Shown here piece after piece: positions 17,545 through 25,129 of a stretch of 64,000 bases of DNA. The stretch is from Pontiella desulfatans (GTDB lineage Bacteria > Verrucomicrobiota > Kiritimatiellia > Kiritimatiellales > Pontiellaceae). Below the pieces are notes generated by a model that was not told where the DNA came from, did no database searches, and saw nothing but the letters and a program-made list of their open reading frames with translations. The translations under genes were made by a program, and so were the position numbers. Each line of letters starts with the position of its first letter. The stretch's first letter is position 1. The stretch covers positions 992,001-1,056,000 of the forward strand of contig NZ_CAAHFG010000002.1 in NCBI RefSeq assembly GCF_900890425.1, read 5' to 3'.

Positions 17545-18321
17545 ATGATGAAAAAGTTGATTATTGCGGCAGTGCTTGCGGGGGCAACCCTGGCTCAAGC
17601 CGATGTGACGACCATAACCCTAGGCGATAGCTGGAGCTCGGACGGGGATACGGCTCCGGCTGTTATCAACCAGTCGTCGACCGGTTTTACGATGGATCGC
17701 ACCCAGCCCGGAACGGTCATTGATGGCAACAACCGCGTTTTTCAGTCGGATGCGGATTTGACCGGCTCGAACGGGAAGACGCTGGCCAAGGATGAAACGC
17801 TGGTGTGGTCGTTCGATGTCAAGGCGGATACAATTGTTGCCGCTGCGGATCGCGATTTCCGCTTCTCGCTTTGGGATCAGGATAATGACGGGTTGAGCGT
17901 TCGTGTCGATTGGGGTAGCGCGGGCGGCACCTTCCTCCAGTACGGTTGGGCAAATGCCCAGCCCGGCACAGGGTATATTGGCGCGTACGATGTTGATGTA
18001 ACCTCAACGGATGCACCCACACTCGACCTTGGCCAAACCTCTGCGCCGGTTCATTTTGAGGTGTCCATTAAAAAGAACAACACTACCTCGATTAATGATG
18101 TGATCATCAAGATCGATGATCAGACTTATTCCAACACCTTTACCGGTGTGAATGCGTTCAACAATGTTGATCTTGTCGGTTTCCGCATGGCGGATGCGCA
18201 GGCATCGGGCTTTACGGTCAGCAACATGAGCATGCAGATTATTCCGGAGCCGGCCACGCTGGGGCTGATTGTTGCGATGGGTGTCGGGCTCGTTGGCGTG
18301 CGCCGCTTGTTCATGGTTTAG
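17545..18321 (+). CDS. PEP-CTERM protein carrying a stand-alone beta-sandwich module
   Basis: 258 residues. Signal peptide (MMKKLIIAAVLAGATLAQA) and a canonical PEP-CTERM tail in the last 26 residues: IPEPATLGLIVAMGVGLVGV followed by a basic end (RRLFMV). In known systems this signal is cut by an exosortase. Start: ATG at 17545 or the adjacent ATG at 17548; AAGGAG is better spaced (7 nt) for the second. The body (about 20-232) is one beta-rich module whose landmarks (NRVFQ, WDQDNDGLSVRVDWGS, GYIGAYD, VDLVGFRM) recur in residues 418-624 of the neighbouring large protein. No catalytic motif is visible. Its own LacI-type operator and its place at the head of the rightward arm fit a surface glycan-binding role (inference). 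A terminator follows. Confidence 0.88.
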   Translation: MMKKLIIAAVLAGATLAQADVTTITLGDSWSSDGDTAPAVINQSSTGFTMDRTQPGTVIDGNNRVFQSDADLTGSNGKTLAKDETLVWSFDVKADTIVAAADRDFRFSLWDQDNDGLSVRVDWGSAGGTFLQYGWANAQPGTGYIGAYDVDVTSTDAPTLDLGQTSAPVHFEVSIKKNNTTSINDVIIKIDDQTYSNTFTGVNAFNNVDLVGFRMADAQASGFTVSNMSMQIIPEPATLGLIVAMGVGLVGVRRLFMV

Positions 18322-18364
18322 CATTTTGTCATCCCGCCCTTCCCTCTCTGGGTGGGATGCCGGA

Positions 18365-18401
18365 GCCTGCGGGGTTGTTTGCCTTGCAGGCATTTTTTTT
18401 T
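18365..18401 (+). terminator. rho-independent terminator after the PEP-CTERM gene
   Basis: Stem GCCTGC / GCAGGC (18365-18370 and 18386-18391) followed by A and a run of T. A second stem just upstream (CATCCC / GGGATG, from about 18330) may contribute. Confidence 0.75.
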
Positions 18402-18579
18402 GGTTCGTGATCCATCGCCGGTTGCTTTGGGGGCAATTTGTTTGGCCTGTGGATATAAAACGTAACAATTAAAGGTGTGTAGATCTTGTGTTCCATTTGG
18501 TTTGGGGGTCTGGATTTAAATTCAAAAAAACGAATAAATAACCATAAAAAGGCCCATATGAAAAAAATCAAAAAAAGGG

Positions 18580-18608
18580 TTGCGCTGGGATAAACTGTTT
18601 TATATAAC
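18580..18608 (+). promoter_or_regulatory. promoter with LacI-type operator for the DNRLRE protein gene
   Basis: TTGCGC (18580-18585) and TATAAC (18603-18608) are spaced by exactly 17 bp, and the dyad ATAAA-CTGT-TTTAT (18590-18603) fills the spacer. The start codon is 110 bp downstream. This is the best-formed promoter/operator of the locus. The remaining bases of the 18322-18717 gap hold only the terminator and AT-rich sequence. Confidence 0.7.
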
Positions 18609-18717
18609 GGCAGCATAGAAAAAGGCCTCATGCTGAACTGGTGGCGGTAGAGGAGGGGACATAAAAGCCGCGGGTGCGGCAGCATCCACCTGAATGAAAC
18701 CTCATGGAGGAAATCAA

Positions 18718-21021
18718 ATGAAAAAACGAATACTATTCGGCGCAGTGCTGGCCACGGCCGGTCTTGCGCATGCGGCGTTCATAACGACGAATGCGACCGA
18801 TGGCGCGCAGTTGAGGGGCGGTAGTGCAACGAATGTGGTGCAGGGAGCCGATAGCCTTGGTGTGAAGGATGCCGGTGATGACGGAATGATTGATAACGGC
18901 GGGTTGCGAATCGGCATGCTCAAGCTTGACCTTTCCGGCATCACGGGAACCGTCTATGCCGCTTCCATCAACTTGTTTCAGAAAGAGCCGGATCCCTACG
19001 ATTTCTATGTCTGGACGGTGAGCCATGATGCATCCGGGCAGAATTGGACGGAAGCTACGGCAACCTTGGATTCGGTGCTGACCAGCGGCCTGTTTACGCC
19101 AGCGGCCGGATTGTGGGATGCCGGCGATGCCAGCCTGAACCTGATCGGCGTTAAGGCGTTTCTGGGCGATGACGGAGCAAGCCAATACAACTGGGAATCC
19201 TATTCTTCGTTCAAGAACAAGGATCTCACGACCTATATCAACGATGCGGTAGCAGATGGCTCCAACACGCTGACTCTGGTGTTTGCCAGCTCATCGGCAT
19301 CGAGCATCGGGACTTTTCGCGGCGCGTCGCACGGTACGGTCGAAAACAGACCCTACCTGCAGTATTCCTACGACGTGGCTGACCAAATACCGGCTTCGAC
19401 CGTCCATCAGGTGGGCGGGGATGCCCTCCACCGAAACGGCGGCTGGAACCAAGGGATTCCGGATGGCACCGTGAATTCGATTACATATGACATTGTCGAT
19501 CCGGACGATACCAACCTCGTTATTTCCATCACGGCAACCGCCGGCAACCCGGCCGATGTGCTGAACTATGGAACAACCCTTATTGGTGTGGACAGCTCCG
19601 CGCGCCAGGCTGATTCCAGCACCGGGCGCCTGACCGATGATGAAACGTTGACGATCACGGTTTCCTACGAAGACCCGAACGGTTCGCTCCTGGATTTGAG
19701 CATGAGCGGCATCGGTACCACTTGGAACACCGGTTCCTCCGAAATCACTGCAGTGGTGGATGCCTTCGGCACGACAAACCTTATTGGGTCGTTCGCAAAT
19801 GAAACCTTTGTGCAGGGCACATACGGCAATACCGGGCTGGAAGATCTAAGCACCTCCAATACCGGGACATGGCAGTTGGTTTGGTCGGCGGCCAACGTCG
19901 ATACAAGCTCCGGTGTCGGCGCCTTTGCTATCCAATATCTGACAACGGCCGGCCTGGCCCCTTCGCATGGCGTGGTTGACCTGGGTTCCGTATGGGACAG
20001 CAGTGCGGATATCGGCCTTTCCGGTCAGTCGGCCAGCGGCGTCTCCGTCACCGTCACCAATCTGGTGGGCGACTCCAACCGCCGTTTATTCCAGCGCGTA
20101 TCCAGCGGGGACTTCGCCAGCGTTCCGGTGCAGGTTACGGAAACCATCAAGGTATCCTTCACCGCCATCATTGGCAGCGACCTTCCGCTGAATGGCGACG
20201 ATCGTATTTTCCGCGGCTCCTTCTGGGACGAGGGCGACACCTCGAACAATGGACTCTCTTTCCGTGTTGACTACGGCGCTGTTGGCGGCGAAACCATGGA
20301 ACTGGGCAAGGGCAATGTTCAATCCGCAGGCTACGTTGGCAGCGTGGGCGGGAGTGTAACCACCAATGTTGCGCCCTCCAATGCGTTGGTGAACCAAGGC
20401 GATTCGGCCGACTTTGTACTCAAGCTCACCCGCGATACCGCGAGCACCGTCACGCTCTCGCTTACGCAGGGCGACATCACGCTGACGGAGAGTTATACGG
20501 ACTTCAACTTCGATTCGTTCGATGCCATCGGCTTCCGCATGAATTCCGATCAGGACAACCATGTCATCATCAGCAACCTGGTTGTTGAGGTCTCCCAGCC
20601 GGGTGACGGGCCGGATCCCGACAGCTATGCCTACTGGGCGGAGAATAGCGGCCTGACCGCAGGCGTAAACGATGCGTGGGACGACGATGCTGAAGCCGGC
20701 GGCGGCGATGGCGTGAACAACCTGCTCGAATACGCGCTCGGCGGCGATCCGCTGGTGGACGATGCCGCAGCCATCCTGCCTTCCGAAAACGTGGCGGGTG
20801 GTTACCTGAACTATGCCTACCTGCGCCGTACGGATGCCGCGGCCCGTGGCCTGACCTATGAAGTGGGTTCGGCAACGGATCTGGTATACGACGCGCTGAC
20901 CAACGCCACCGAAGAGGTGGTGGGTGCGGCCAGCGGCGGGTTCGAACCGGTGACCAACCGCGTTTCGACCGCGACCGAATACGTCCAGTTCATGGGGCTG
21001 ACAGTCGAGCTCAGTGAATAG
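18718..21021 (+). CDS. large secreted DNRLRE-module protein, no recognised catalytic domain
   Basis: 767 residues from the ATG at 18718, preceded by GAGGAAATCAA; signal peptide MKKRILFGAVLATAGLAHA. Residues about 19-221 form a DNRLRE/CBM96-like module (DGAQLRGGSATNVVQ, LRIGMLKLDLSGITG). Residues about 224-411 are a module shared with the BNR-propeller protein of the leftward operon (LIGVDSSARQADSSTGRLTD there LDE). Residues about 418-624 repeat the module of the adjacent PEP-CTERM protein (NGLSFRVDYGAVGGE, FDAIGFRM). The last 140 residues are the second-type tail (GDGVNNLLEYALGGDPLVDD ... FMGLTVELSE). With three sandwich-type modules and no catalytic signature, it is probably a carbohydrate-binding or scaffold protein; an unknown lyase cannot be excluded. 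It is followed by a terminator. Confidence 0.8.
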   Translation: MKKRILFGAVLATAGLAHAAFITTNATDGAQLRGGSATNVVQGADSLGVKDAGDDGMIDNGGLRIGMLKLDLSGITGTVYAASINLFQKEPDPYDFYVWTVSHDASGQNWTEATATLDSVLTSGLFTPAAGLWDAGDASLNLIGVKAFLGDDGASQYNWESYSSFKNKDLTTYINDAVADGSNTLTLVFASSSASSIGTFRGASHGTVENRPYLQYSYDVADQIPASTVHQVGGDALHRNGGWNQGIPDGTVNSITYDIVDPDDTNLVISITATAGNPADVLNYGTTLIGVDSSARQADSSTGRLTDDETLTITVSYEDPNGSLLDLSMSGIGTTWNTGSSEITAVVDAFGTTNLIGSFANETFVQGTYGNTGLEDLSTSNTGTWQLVWSAANVDTSSGVGAFAIQYLTTAGLAPSHGVVDLGSVWDSSADIGLSGQSASGVSVTVTNLVGDSNRRLFQRVSSGDFASVPVQVTETIKVSFTAIIGSDLPLNGDDRIFRGSFWDEGDTSNNGLSFRVDYGAVGGETMELGKGNVQSAGYVGSVGGSVTTNVAPSNALVNQGDSADFVLKLTRDTASTVTLSLTQGDITLTESYTDFNFDSFDAIGFRMNSDQDNHVIISNLVVEVSQPGDGPDPDSYAYWAENSGLTAGVNDAWDDDAEAGGGDGVNNLLEYALGGDPLVDDAAAILPSENVAGGYLNYAYLRRTDAAARGLTYEVGSATDLVYDALTNATEEVVGAASGGFEPVTNRVSTATEYVQFMGLTVELSE

Positions 21022-21046
21022 GCGGTAAGTGGATCTATGTTATTCG

Positions 21047-21089
21047 AAGCCGTCCGGGTTGTATCTCCGGGCGGCTTTCTCTATTTTTT
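21047..21089 (+). terminator. rho-independent terminator
   Basis: Stem AAGCCGTCCGG / CCGGGCGGCTT (11 bp with one G-T pair, 9-nt loop), then TCTCTATTTTTTG. It separates the DNRLRE protein gene from the PL14-like gene. Confidence 0.85.
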
Positions 21090-21107
21090 GTTTACCCAGG
21101 AGGATCT

Positions 21108-21878
21108 ATGAAAAAGCTGATGTTGGTCGTGGCGATGGCAGCGTGTGGTTGCCTGGCGGATAAGGCCGTGGTGCAGGAGGGTTTCGAGAGGTTCAAGCCC
21201 GGCATCTATCCGGACGTCCCGTTTGCCGAATATTGGGGCAACATCGGTTGGGCGCACCTCTACGGCAAGCTTTCCGTGGTGGAGGACGATGCGCAGGGCA
21301 AGGTGCTGCGCATCTTCTATCCGGAGGGGTTTGTGGGATCGGAGCTGACCGGCAGCCAGTTTGTGTTGAACCTTCCGCCCGCCGACGAGTATGAGCTTTC
21401 ATACAGGGTTAAGTTCGAGGAGGGGTTCGATTTCCGGCTCGGCGGCAAGCTGCCCGGCCTGACGAGCGGCGGTGAAGTTTTTACCGGCGGCGTACACCCG
21501 AAGGACGGGGAGGGCTGGAGCGCCCGCTTCATGTGGCGCGAAGGCGGTAAGGCCGAGCTCTACCTCTATTACGTGGACAACAAGCGGGAGTGGGGCGACC
21601 AGTTTTCGTTCGGCGATGCGGTGCTGGTTCCCGGCAAGTGGCACGAAATACGCCAGCGCATCCGCTTGAATTCGCCCGAAGGAGCCAACGGCACCATCCA
21701 GGCCTGGTTGGACGGCAAAAAGGTCGTCGATTTGAAGGGGCTGCGGTTGCGCATCGGCGAGCAGGGCTATATCGACTCGTTCTATTTTTCAACGTTCCAT
21801 GGGGGGCAGACCCCCGAGTGGGCGCCAATCAACCACTCCTATGCCCGGTTCGATGATATAAAAATCGTGGTTCCGTAG
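21108..21878 (+). CDS. polysaccharide lyase family 14-like protein (alginate/glucuronan lyase type)
   Basis: 256 residues; ATG with CAGGAGG upstream. The signal peptide is MKKLMLVVAMAACGCLA; the cysteines there make a lipoprotein possible, though neither lies in a good lipobox. The body is a single jelly-roll domain of the PL14 kind: FDFRLGGKLPGLTSGGEVFTGG, then GWSARFMWREGGKAELYLYY, and a WHEIRQRIRLN strand near residue 180. Known PL14 enzymes eliminate glucuronate- or mannuronate-containing glycans. It is the only compact single-domain lyase in the locus and may act on oligosaccharides made by the large secreted lyases (inference). It lies between a terminator and the regulator gene and may be expressed from read-through or a promoter I did not find. 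Confidence 0.8.
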   Translation: MKKLMLVVAMAACGCLADKAVVQEGFERFKPGIYPDVPFAEYWGNIGWAHLYGKLSVVEDDAQGKVLRIFYPEGFVGSELTGSQFVLNLPPADEYELSYRVKFEEGFDFRLGGKLPGLTSGGEVFTGGVHPKDGEGWSARFMWREGGKAELYLYYVDNKREWGDQFSFGDAVLVPGKWHEIRQRIRLNSPEGANGTIQAWLDGKKVVDLKGLRLRIGEQGYIDSFYFSTFHGGQTPEWAPINHSYARFDDIKIVVP

Positions 21879-21986
21879 GCGCGAAACGTCCCTGACGGAT
21901 AAAATATTTATGGTGGCCGGTTGGTGTTTTATATTTAGTGTTTTAACTTTTTTTCAGGGGTAGAGGCGTATAAATTGCAGTTCGGT

Positions 21987-22000
21987 ATAAATAATTTTAT
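21987..22000 (+). promoter_or_regulatory. LacI-type operator before the regulator's own gene
   Basis: The dyad ATAAA-TAAT-TTTAT ends 41 bp before the start codon of the LacI-family gene. Its overlap with AT-rich promoter-like sequence suggests autoregulation. Confidence 0.6.
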
Positions 22001-22041
22001 TGCGGCCTGTTTCGCTGTGGGCCGCCGAAGGTGGAAATAAT

Positions 22042-23085
22042 ATGGGAAGAGTAACAATCAAAGATGTGGCCAAGCAGGCCGGTGTTAGCCTGGGTGCCGT
22101 TTCGCAAGCCTTGAGTCCGAACCCGAATTCTACCATCAAGGTGGGCGACGCCACCGTGATGAAGGTCAGGAAAGCGGCCGACAAGCTCGGCTTCCGCCCG
22201 CACGCCGGCGCGAAATCCGTCCGTTCCAACAAGTTTCATAACGTCGGATTTTTTGTGGCAAAGAAGGGGGTGCTCGACCGTCCGCCGGAAGGCTACCTGA
22301 TGGGGGTCAGCGATGCCGCCCAGAAGCGCGGCTACCGTATCGTGCTCGTGGGGATGGAAAACGGCCAGGGGCAGTATCAAAATGTGGTGCCCTCCCTGCT
22401 GCGCGAAAAAAATCTCGATGCGCTCGTGGTGGCGTCCCACCACCATCTTTCAGCCGTCATCCACGACGAGCTGGAAAATATGAATCTCCCCGTGGTCTAT
22501 GTGAACGATAAGCACGAATCCAACTCCGCATGGGTGGACGACTACAACGGGGCCCGCATGATGACGGATTATCTCATCGAACGCGGTGCGAGCAGCGTCG
22601 TTTTTGCAATGCGCCTGCATTCGGACAACCAGAAAATCGAAGATATGCATTACAGTGCCGAGATGCGAATCGATGGCTATAAGGCAGCCATGCAGGCCGC
22701 CGGGTTGGAAGCGGACATCCGAACGGTCGTGATGGGGGAAACGCTCGAGTTTAACCAGCGCATTCCCGACGATTGGTTGTTCGGCGGGGGAAAAGAGCTG
22801 CCGGATGCCATTTTCGCCTACGACGACGATTTGGCGAACAGCATCGCCAAAATCATGTACCGCAAAAATATCCGTATTCCCGAGGATATCGCCATTGCAG
22901 GGTACAACGGCGCATATGCCTCGCTGTGCGCCTGGCGTCCGCTCACCACCATGCGCATTCCCTCCTATGAAATGGGCTATGCCGCATTGGAGCTGGCGCT
23001 CAAGATCATCGAGGATTCCGGGCGGAAGGAGTGCCCCTCCATCAAGTTCCGCCCCGAGTTGGTCATCGGCGAATCAACCCGCTGA
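22042..23085 (+). CDS. LacI-family transcriptional regulator
   Basis: 347 residues from the ATG at 22042. The longer frame from 22000 would run through the operator and lacks a ribosome site. The N-terminus is a classical LacI helix-turn-helix (TIKDVAKQAGVSLGAVSQAL, residues 5-24), with a hinge helix near 50-60 and a periplasmic-binding-protein-like effector domain from about 65 (NVGFFVAKKGV, LDALVVASHHH, YAYDDDLANSIAKIM, IPEDIAIAGYNG). The effector is unknown. Five perfect copies and one imperfect copy of an even-spaced dyad in this locus, one of them just upstream of this gene, fit LacI operators, so it is probably the local repressor of both lyase arms and the symporter. The next gene, in the same direction, has its own promoter. 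Confidence 0.93.
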   Translation: MGRVTIKDVAKQAGVSLGAVSQALSPNPNSTIKVGDATVMKVRKAADKLGFRPHAGAKSVRSNKFHNVGFFVAKKGVLDRPPEGYLMGVSDAAQKRGYRIVLVGMENGQGQYQNVVPSLLREKNLDALVVASHHHLSAVIHDELENMNLPVVYVNDKHESNSAWVDDYNGARMMTDYLIERGASSVVFAMRLHSDNQKIEDMHYSAEMRIDGYKAAMQAAGLEADIRTVVMGETLEFNQRIPDDWLFGGGKELPDAIFAYDDDLANSIAKIMYRKNIRIPEDIAIAGYNGAYASLCAWRPLTTMRIPSYEMGYAALELALKIIEDSGRKECPSIKFRPELVIGESTR

Positions 23086-23113
23086 TTTTCCACGGGTATT
23101 TCATTCTGGGGAC

Positions 23114-23142
23114 TTGACAATGAGAATAAAGCGTTTTATTTT
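23114..23142 (+). promoter_or_regulatory. promoter with LacI-type operator for the symporter gene
   Basis: Consensus TTGACA (23114-23119), a 17-bp spacer and TATTTT (23137-23142), with the dyad ATAAA-GCGT-TTTAT (23126-23139) in the spacer. The start codon is 47 bp downstream, with AAGGG as ribosome site. Confidence 0.7.
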
Positions 23143-23188
23143 ATGTTTCATCCTTAGCTAAGTGGCGGGGTAAAACAAGGGTTGTGAC

Positions 23189-24994
23189 ATGCAAGATAGC
23201 ATTAGTGTAATCGATATCGCCGTGTTGGTTTTCTATTTCGGATTCCTCTTTTCCATCGGTTGGCTCTCGAAAAAGTTCATCAAAAACACCAGCGACTATT
23301 TCCGCGGAAGCGGCCAGATGCTCTGGTGGATGGCCGGCGCTTCGGCCTTCATGATGCAATTCAGTGCCTGGACGTTTACCGGAGCCGCGAGCGATGTCTA
23401 TTCGAACGGCCTGCGTATCCTCTCCGTTTTCTGGGGCAACGCCCTTGGTTTCGCCGTGGCAGGCTTTTTCTTCGCCAAGCGCTTCCGGCAGATGCGCGTG
23501 ATCACCGCCATCGAGGGAGTGCGCCAACGTTTCGGCAAGGCCACGGAGCAGGTTTATACCTGGCTCTCGATTCCCACCGGTGTATTCGTTGCCGGCCTCT
23601 GGCTGAACGGCCTCTCCATTTTCATCTATTCGGTGTTCGGCTCCATGTTCCCGGCTTGGGTCACGGTGGAGCATATCATGATCCTCACCGCAATCATCGT
23701 CCTGTTCAACTCGACCATGGGCGGTTCCTGGGCGGTGGTGGCCTCCGACTTCATGCAGATGGTCATTCTGATGGGCATCGCCGTGGTCATGGCCATCGGC
23801 TCGCTTGCCGTCATTGGCGGCCCCGCTGAAATTGTGCGGCAGACCCCGGTTGAAAACCTGGCGTTCGGCAGCGACTTCAACTATGGCTGGCTGCTCGCCA
23901 TCTGGATGTTCTCCAACCTGCTCAAGTTCGTGATGATCGTCAACAACCCGCAGGAGGCCACACGCTATCTTACGGCCAAGGACAGCAAGAATGCCAGCAA
24001 GGCCGCCTTCATGGCCTCCGCACTTTTCATCGTCGGCCCGTTGGTCTGGTTTATCCCGCCGCTGGTCGCCGCCATCAAATATCCGGATCTCGCCGCGGTA
24101 TTTCCTGGAATGGGCAATCCCGAACAGACCGCCTATGTGGTCATGGCCTTCGAAACCCTGCCGGTCGGCTTGATGGGCTTGCTGATTGCCGGCATGTTCG
24201 CCGCCACCATCTCCTCCATGGACACCGGCCTCAACCGCAACGCCGGCATCTTCGTGAAAAACTTCTACCAGCCCGTTCTGCGCAAGCATGCATCGGGCAA
24301 GGAGCAAATGCTCGCTTCGCGCATCACCACGTTCATCCTCGGCTTCATCATTGTGGCCATGGCCATGTATTTCAACAAATCCAAGGCCGGGCTCTTCAAG
24401 CTGATGATGGACTTCACGGCGCTGGTTTCCACGCCGACCATCATCCCGCTGCTCATGATGTTCTTCATCAAGCGCACTCCCGACTGGGCGGCATGGGCAA
24501 CGGCGCTGTTCGGCTTGATCTTCACCTCGCTCTGCAAATTCACCATCACCCCCGAATGGGCGAACACCACCTTTGGTCTGGATATGACGACGCGTGAGCT
24601 GGGCGACTTCGGCCAGATGCTGCCCGTCGTCCTCTGCGTCATCTTCCAGCCCATATTCTTCTATTGCACCAAATTCTTTTATCGGGATCACCGCGATGAG
24701 CGCGCCAAGGAGCTGCAGGAGTTCATTGATAACCAGGAACGCCCCGTCACGGCCGATGAACACGAAGAATGCCTCGACCACGCCCAGGGCAAGATGCTCG
24801 GCTCCCTCGCCGGGGTCTACGGCGGCTTCGTCCTGCTGGTCGGGCTCGTCGTGCTCGTCATCAACCTGGTCAAAGGGAACCTGGTCACCCCCATGTCTAT
24901 TTTTGCTTTTCTGGGTATCGGTGGAGTCGTCGGCATCCTGGGCTGGATTCTGGCGCACGCTTACAAACCCGCAGATATCAGAAAAAAACCTTGA
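23189..24994 (+). CDS. sodium:solute symporter (SSS family)
   Basis: 601 residues, ATG with AAGGG seven bases upstream. About 13-14 hydrophobic segments run along the whole length. SSS hallmarks are present: DYFRGSGQMLWWMAGASAFMM near residue 35-55, NNPQEATRYLTAKDSKNASKA near 250-270, and GLMGLLIAGMFAATISSMDTG near 330-350, the conserved segment around the sodium site. A charged, probably cytoplasmic loop (about 505-545) precedes the last helices. It would import a monosaccharide, sugar acid or small oligosaccharide with sodium across the inner membrane. The LacI-type operator in its promoter ties it to the lyase genes, so the most economical substrate is a product of them. The substrate itself is not readable. 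Confidence 0.93.
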   Translation: MQDSISVIDIAVLVFYFGFLFSIGWLSKKFIKNTSDYFRGSGQMLWWMAGASAFMMQFSAWTFTGAASDVYSNGLRILSVFWGNALGFAVAGFFFAKRFRQMRVITAIEGVRQRFGKATEQVYTWLSIPTGVFVAGLWLNGLSIFIYSVFGSMFPAWVTVEHIMILTAIIVLFNSTMGGSWAVVASDFMQMVILMGIAVVMAIGSLAVIGGPAEIVRQTPVENLAFGSDFNYGWLLAIWMFSNLLKFVMIVNNPQEATRYLTAKDSKNASKAAFMASALFIVGPLVWFIPPLVAAIKYPDLAAVFPGMGNPEQTAYVVMAFETLPVGLMGLLIAGMFAATISSMDTGLNRNAGIFVKNFYQPVLRKHASGKEQMLASRITTFILGFIIVAMAMYFNKSKAGLFKLMMDFTALVSTPTIIPLLMMFFIKRTPDWAAWATALFGLIFTSLCKFTITPEWANTTFGLDMTTRELGDFGQMLPVVLCVIFQPIFFYCTKFFYRDHRDERAKELQEFIDNQERPVTADEHEECLDHAQGKMLGSLAGVYGGFVLLVGLVVLVINLVKGNLVTPMSIFAFLGIGGVVGILGWILAHAYKPADIRKKP

Positions 24995-25129
24995 GCGCGA
25001 GCTGTCGCTTATCATAACTAGTGACCGGAGTATGGAATTTTACGACGACTAATCACGAAGCCGTAGTGAATTTTAAAGAACTGGCCGGCAAGGGCTTGGT
25101 TTTCGATGCTCTTGAACAGGATAGATCCC

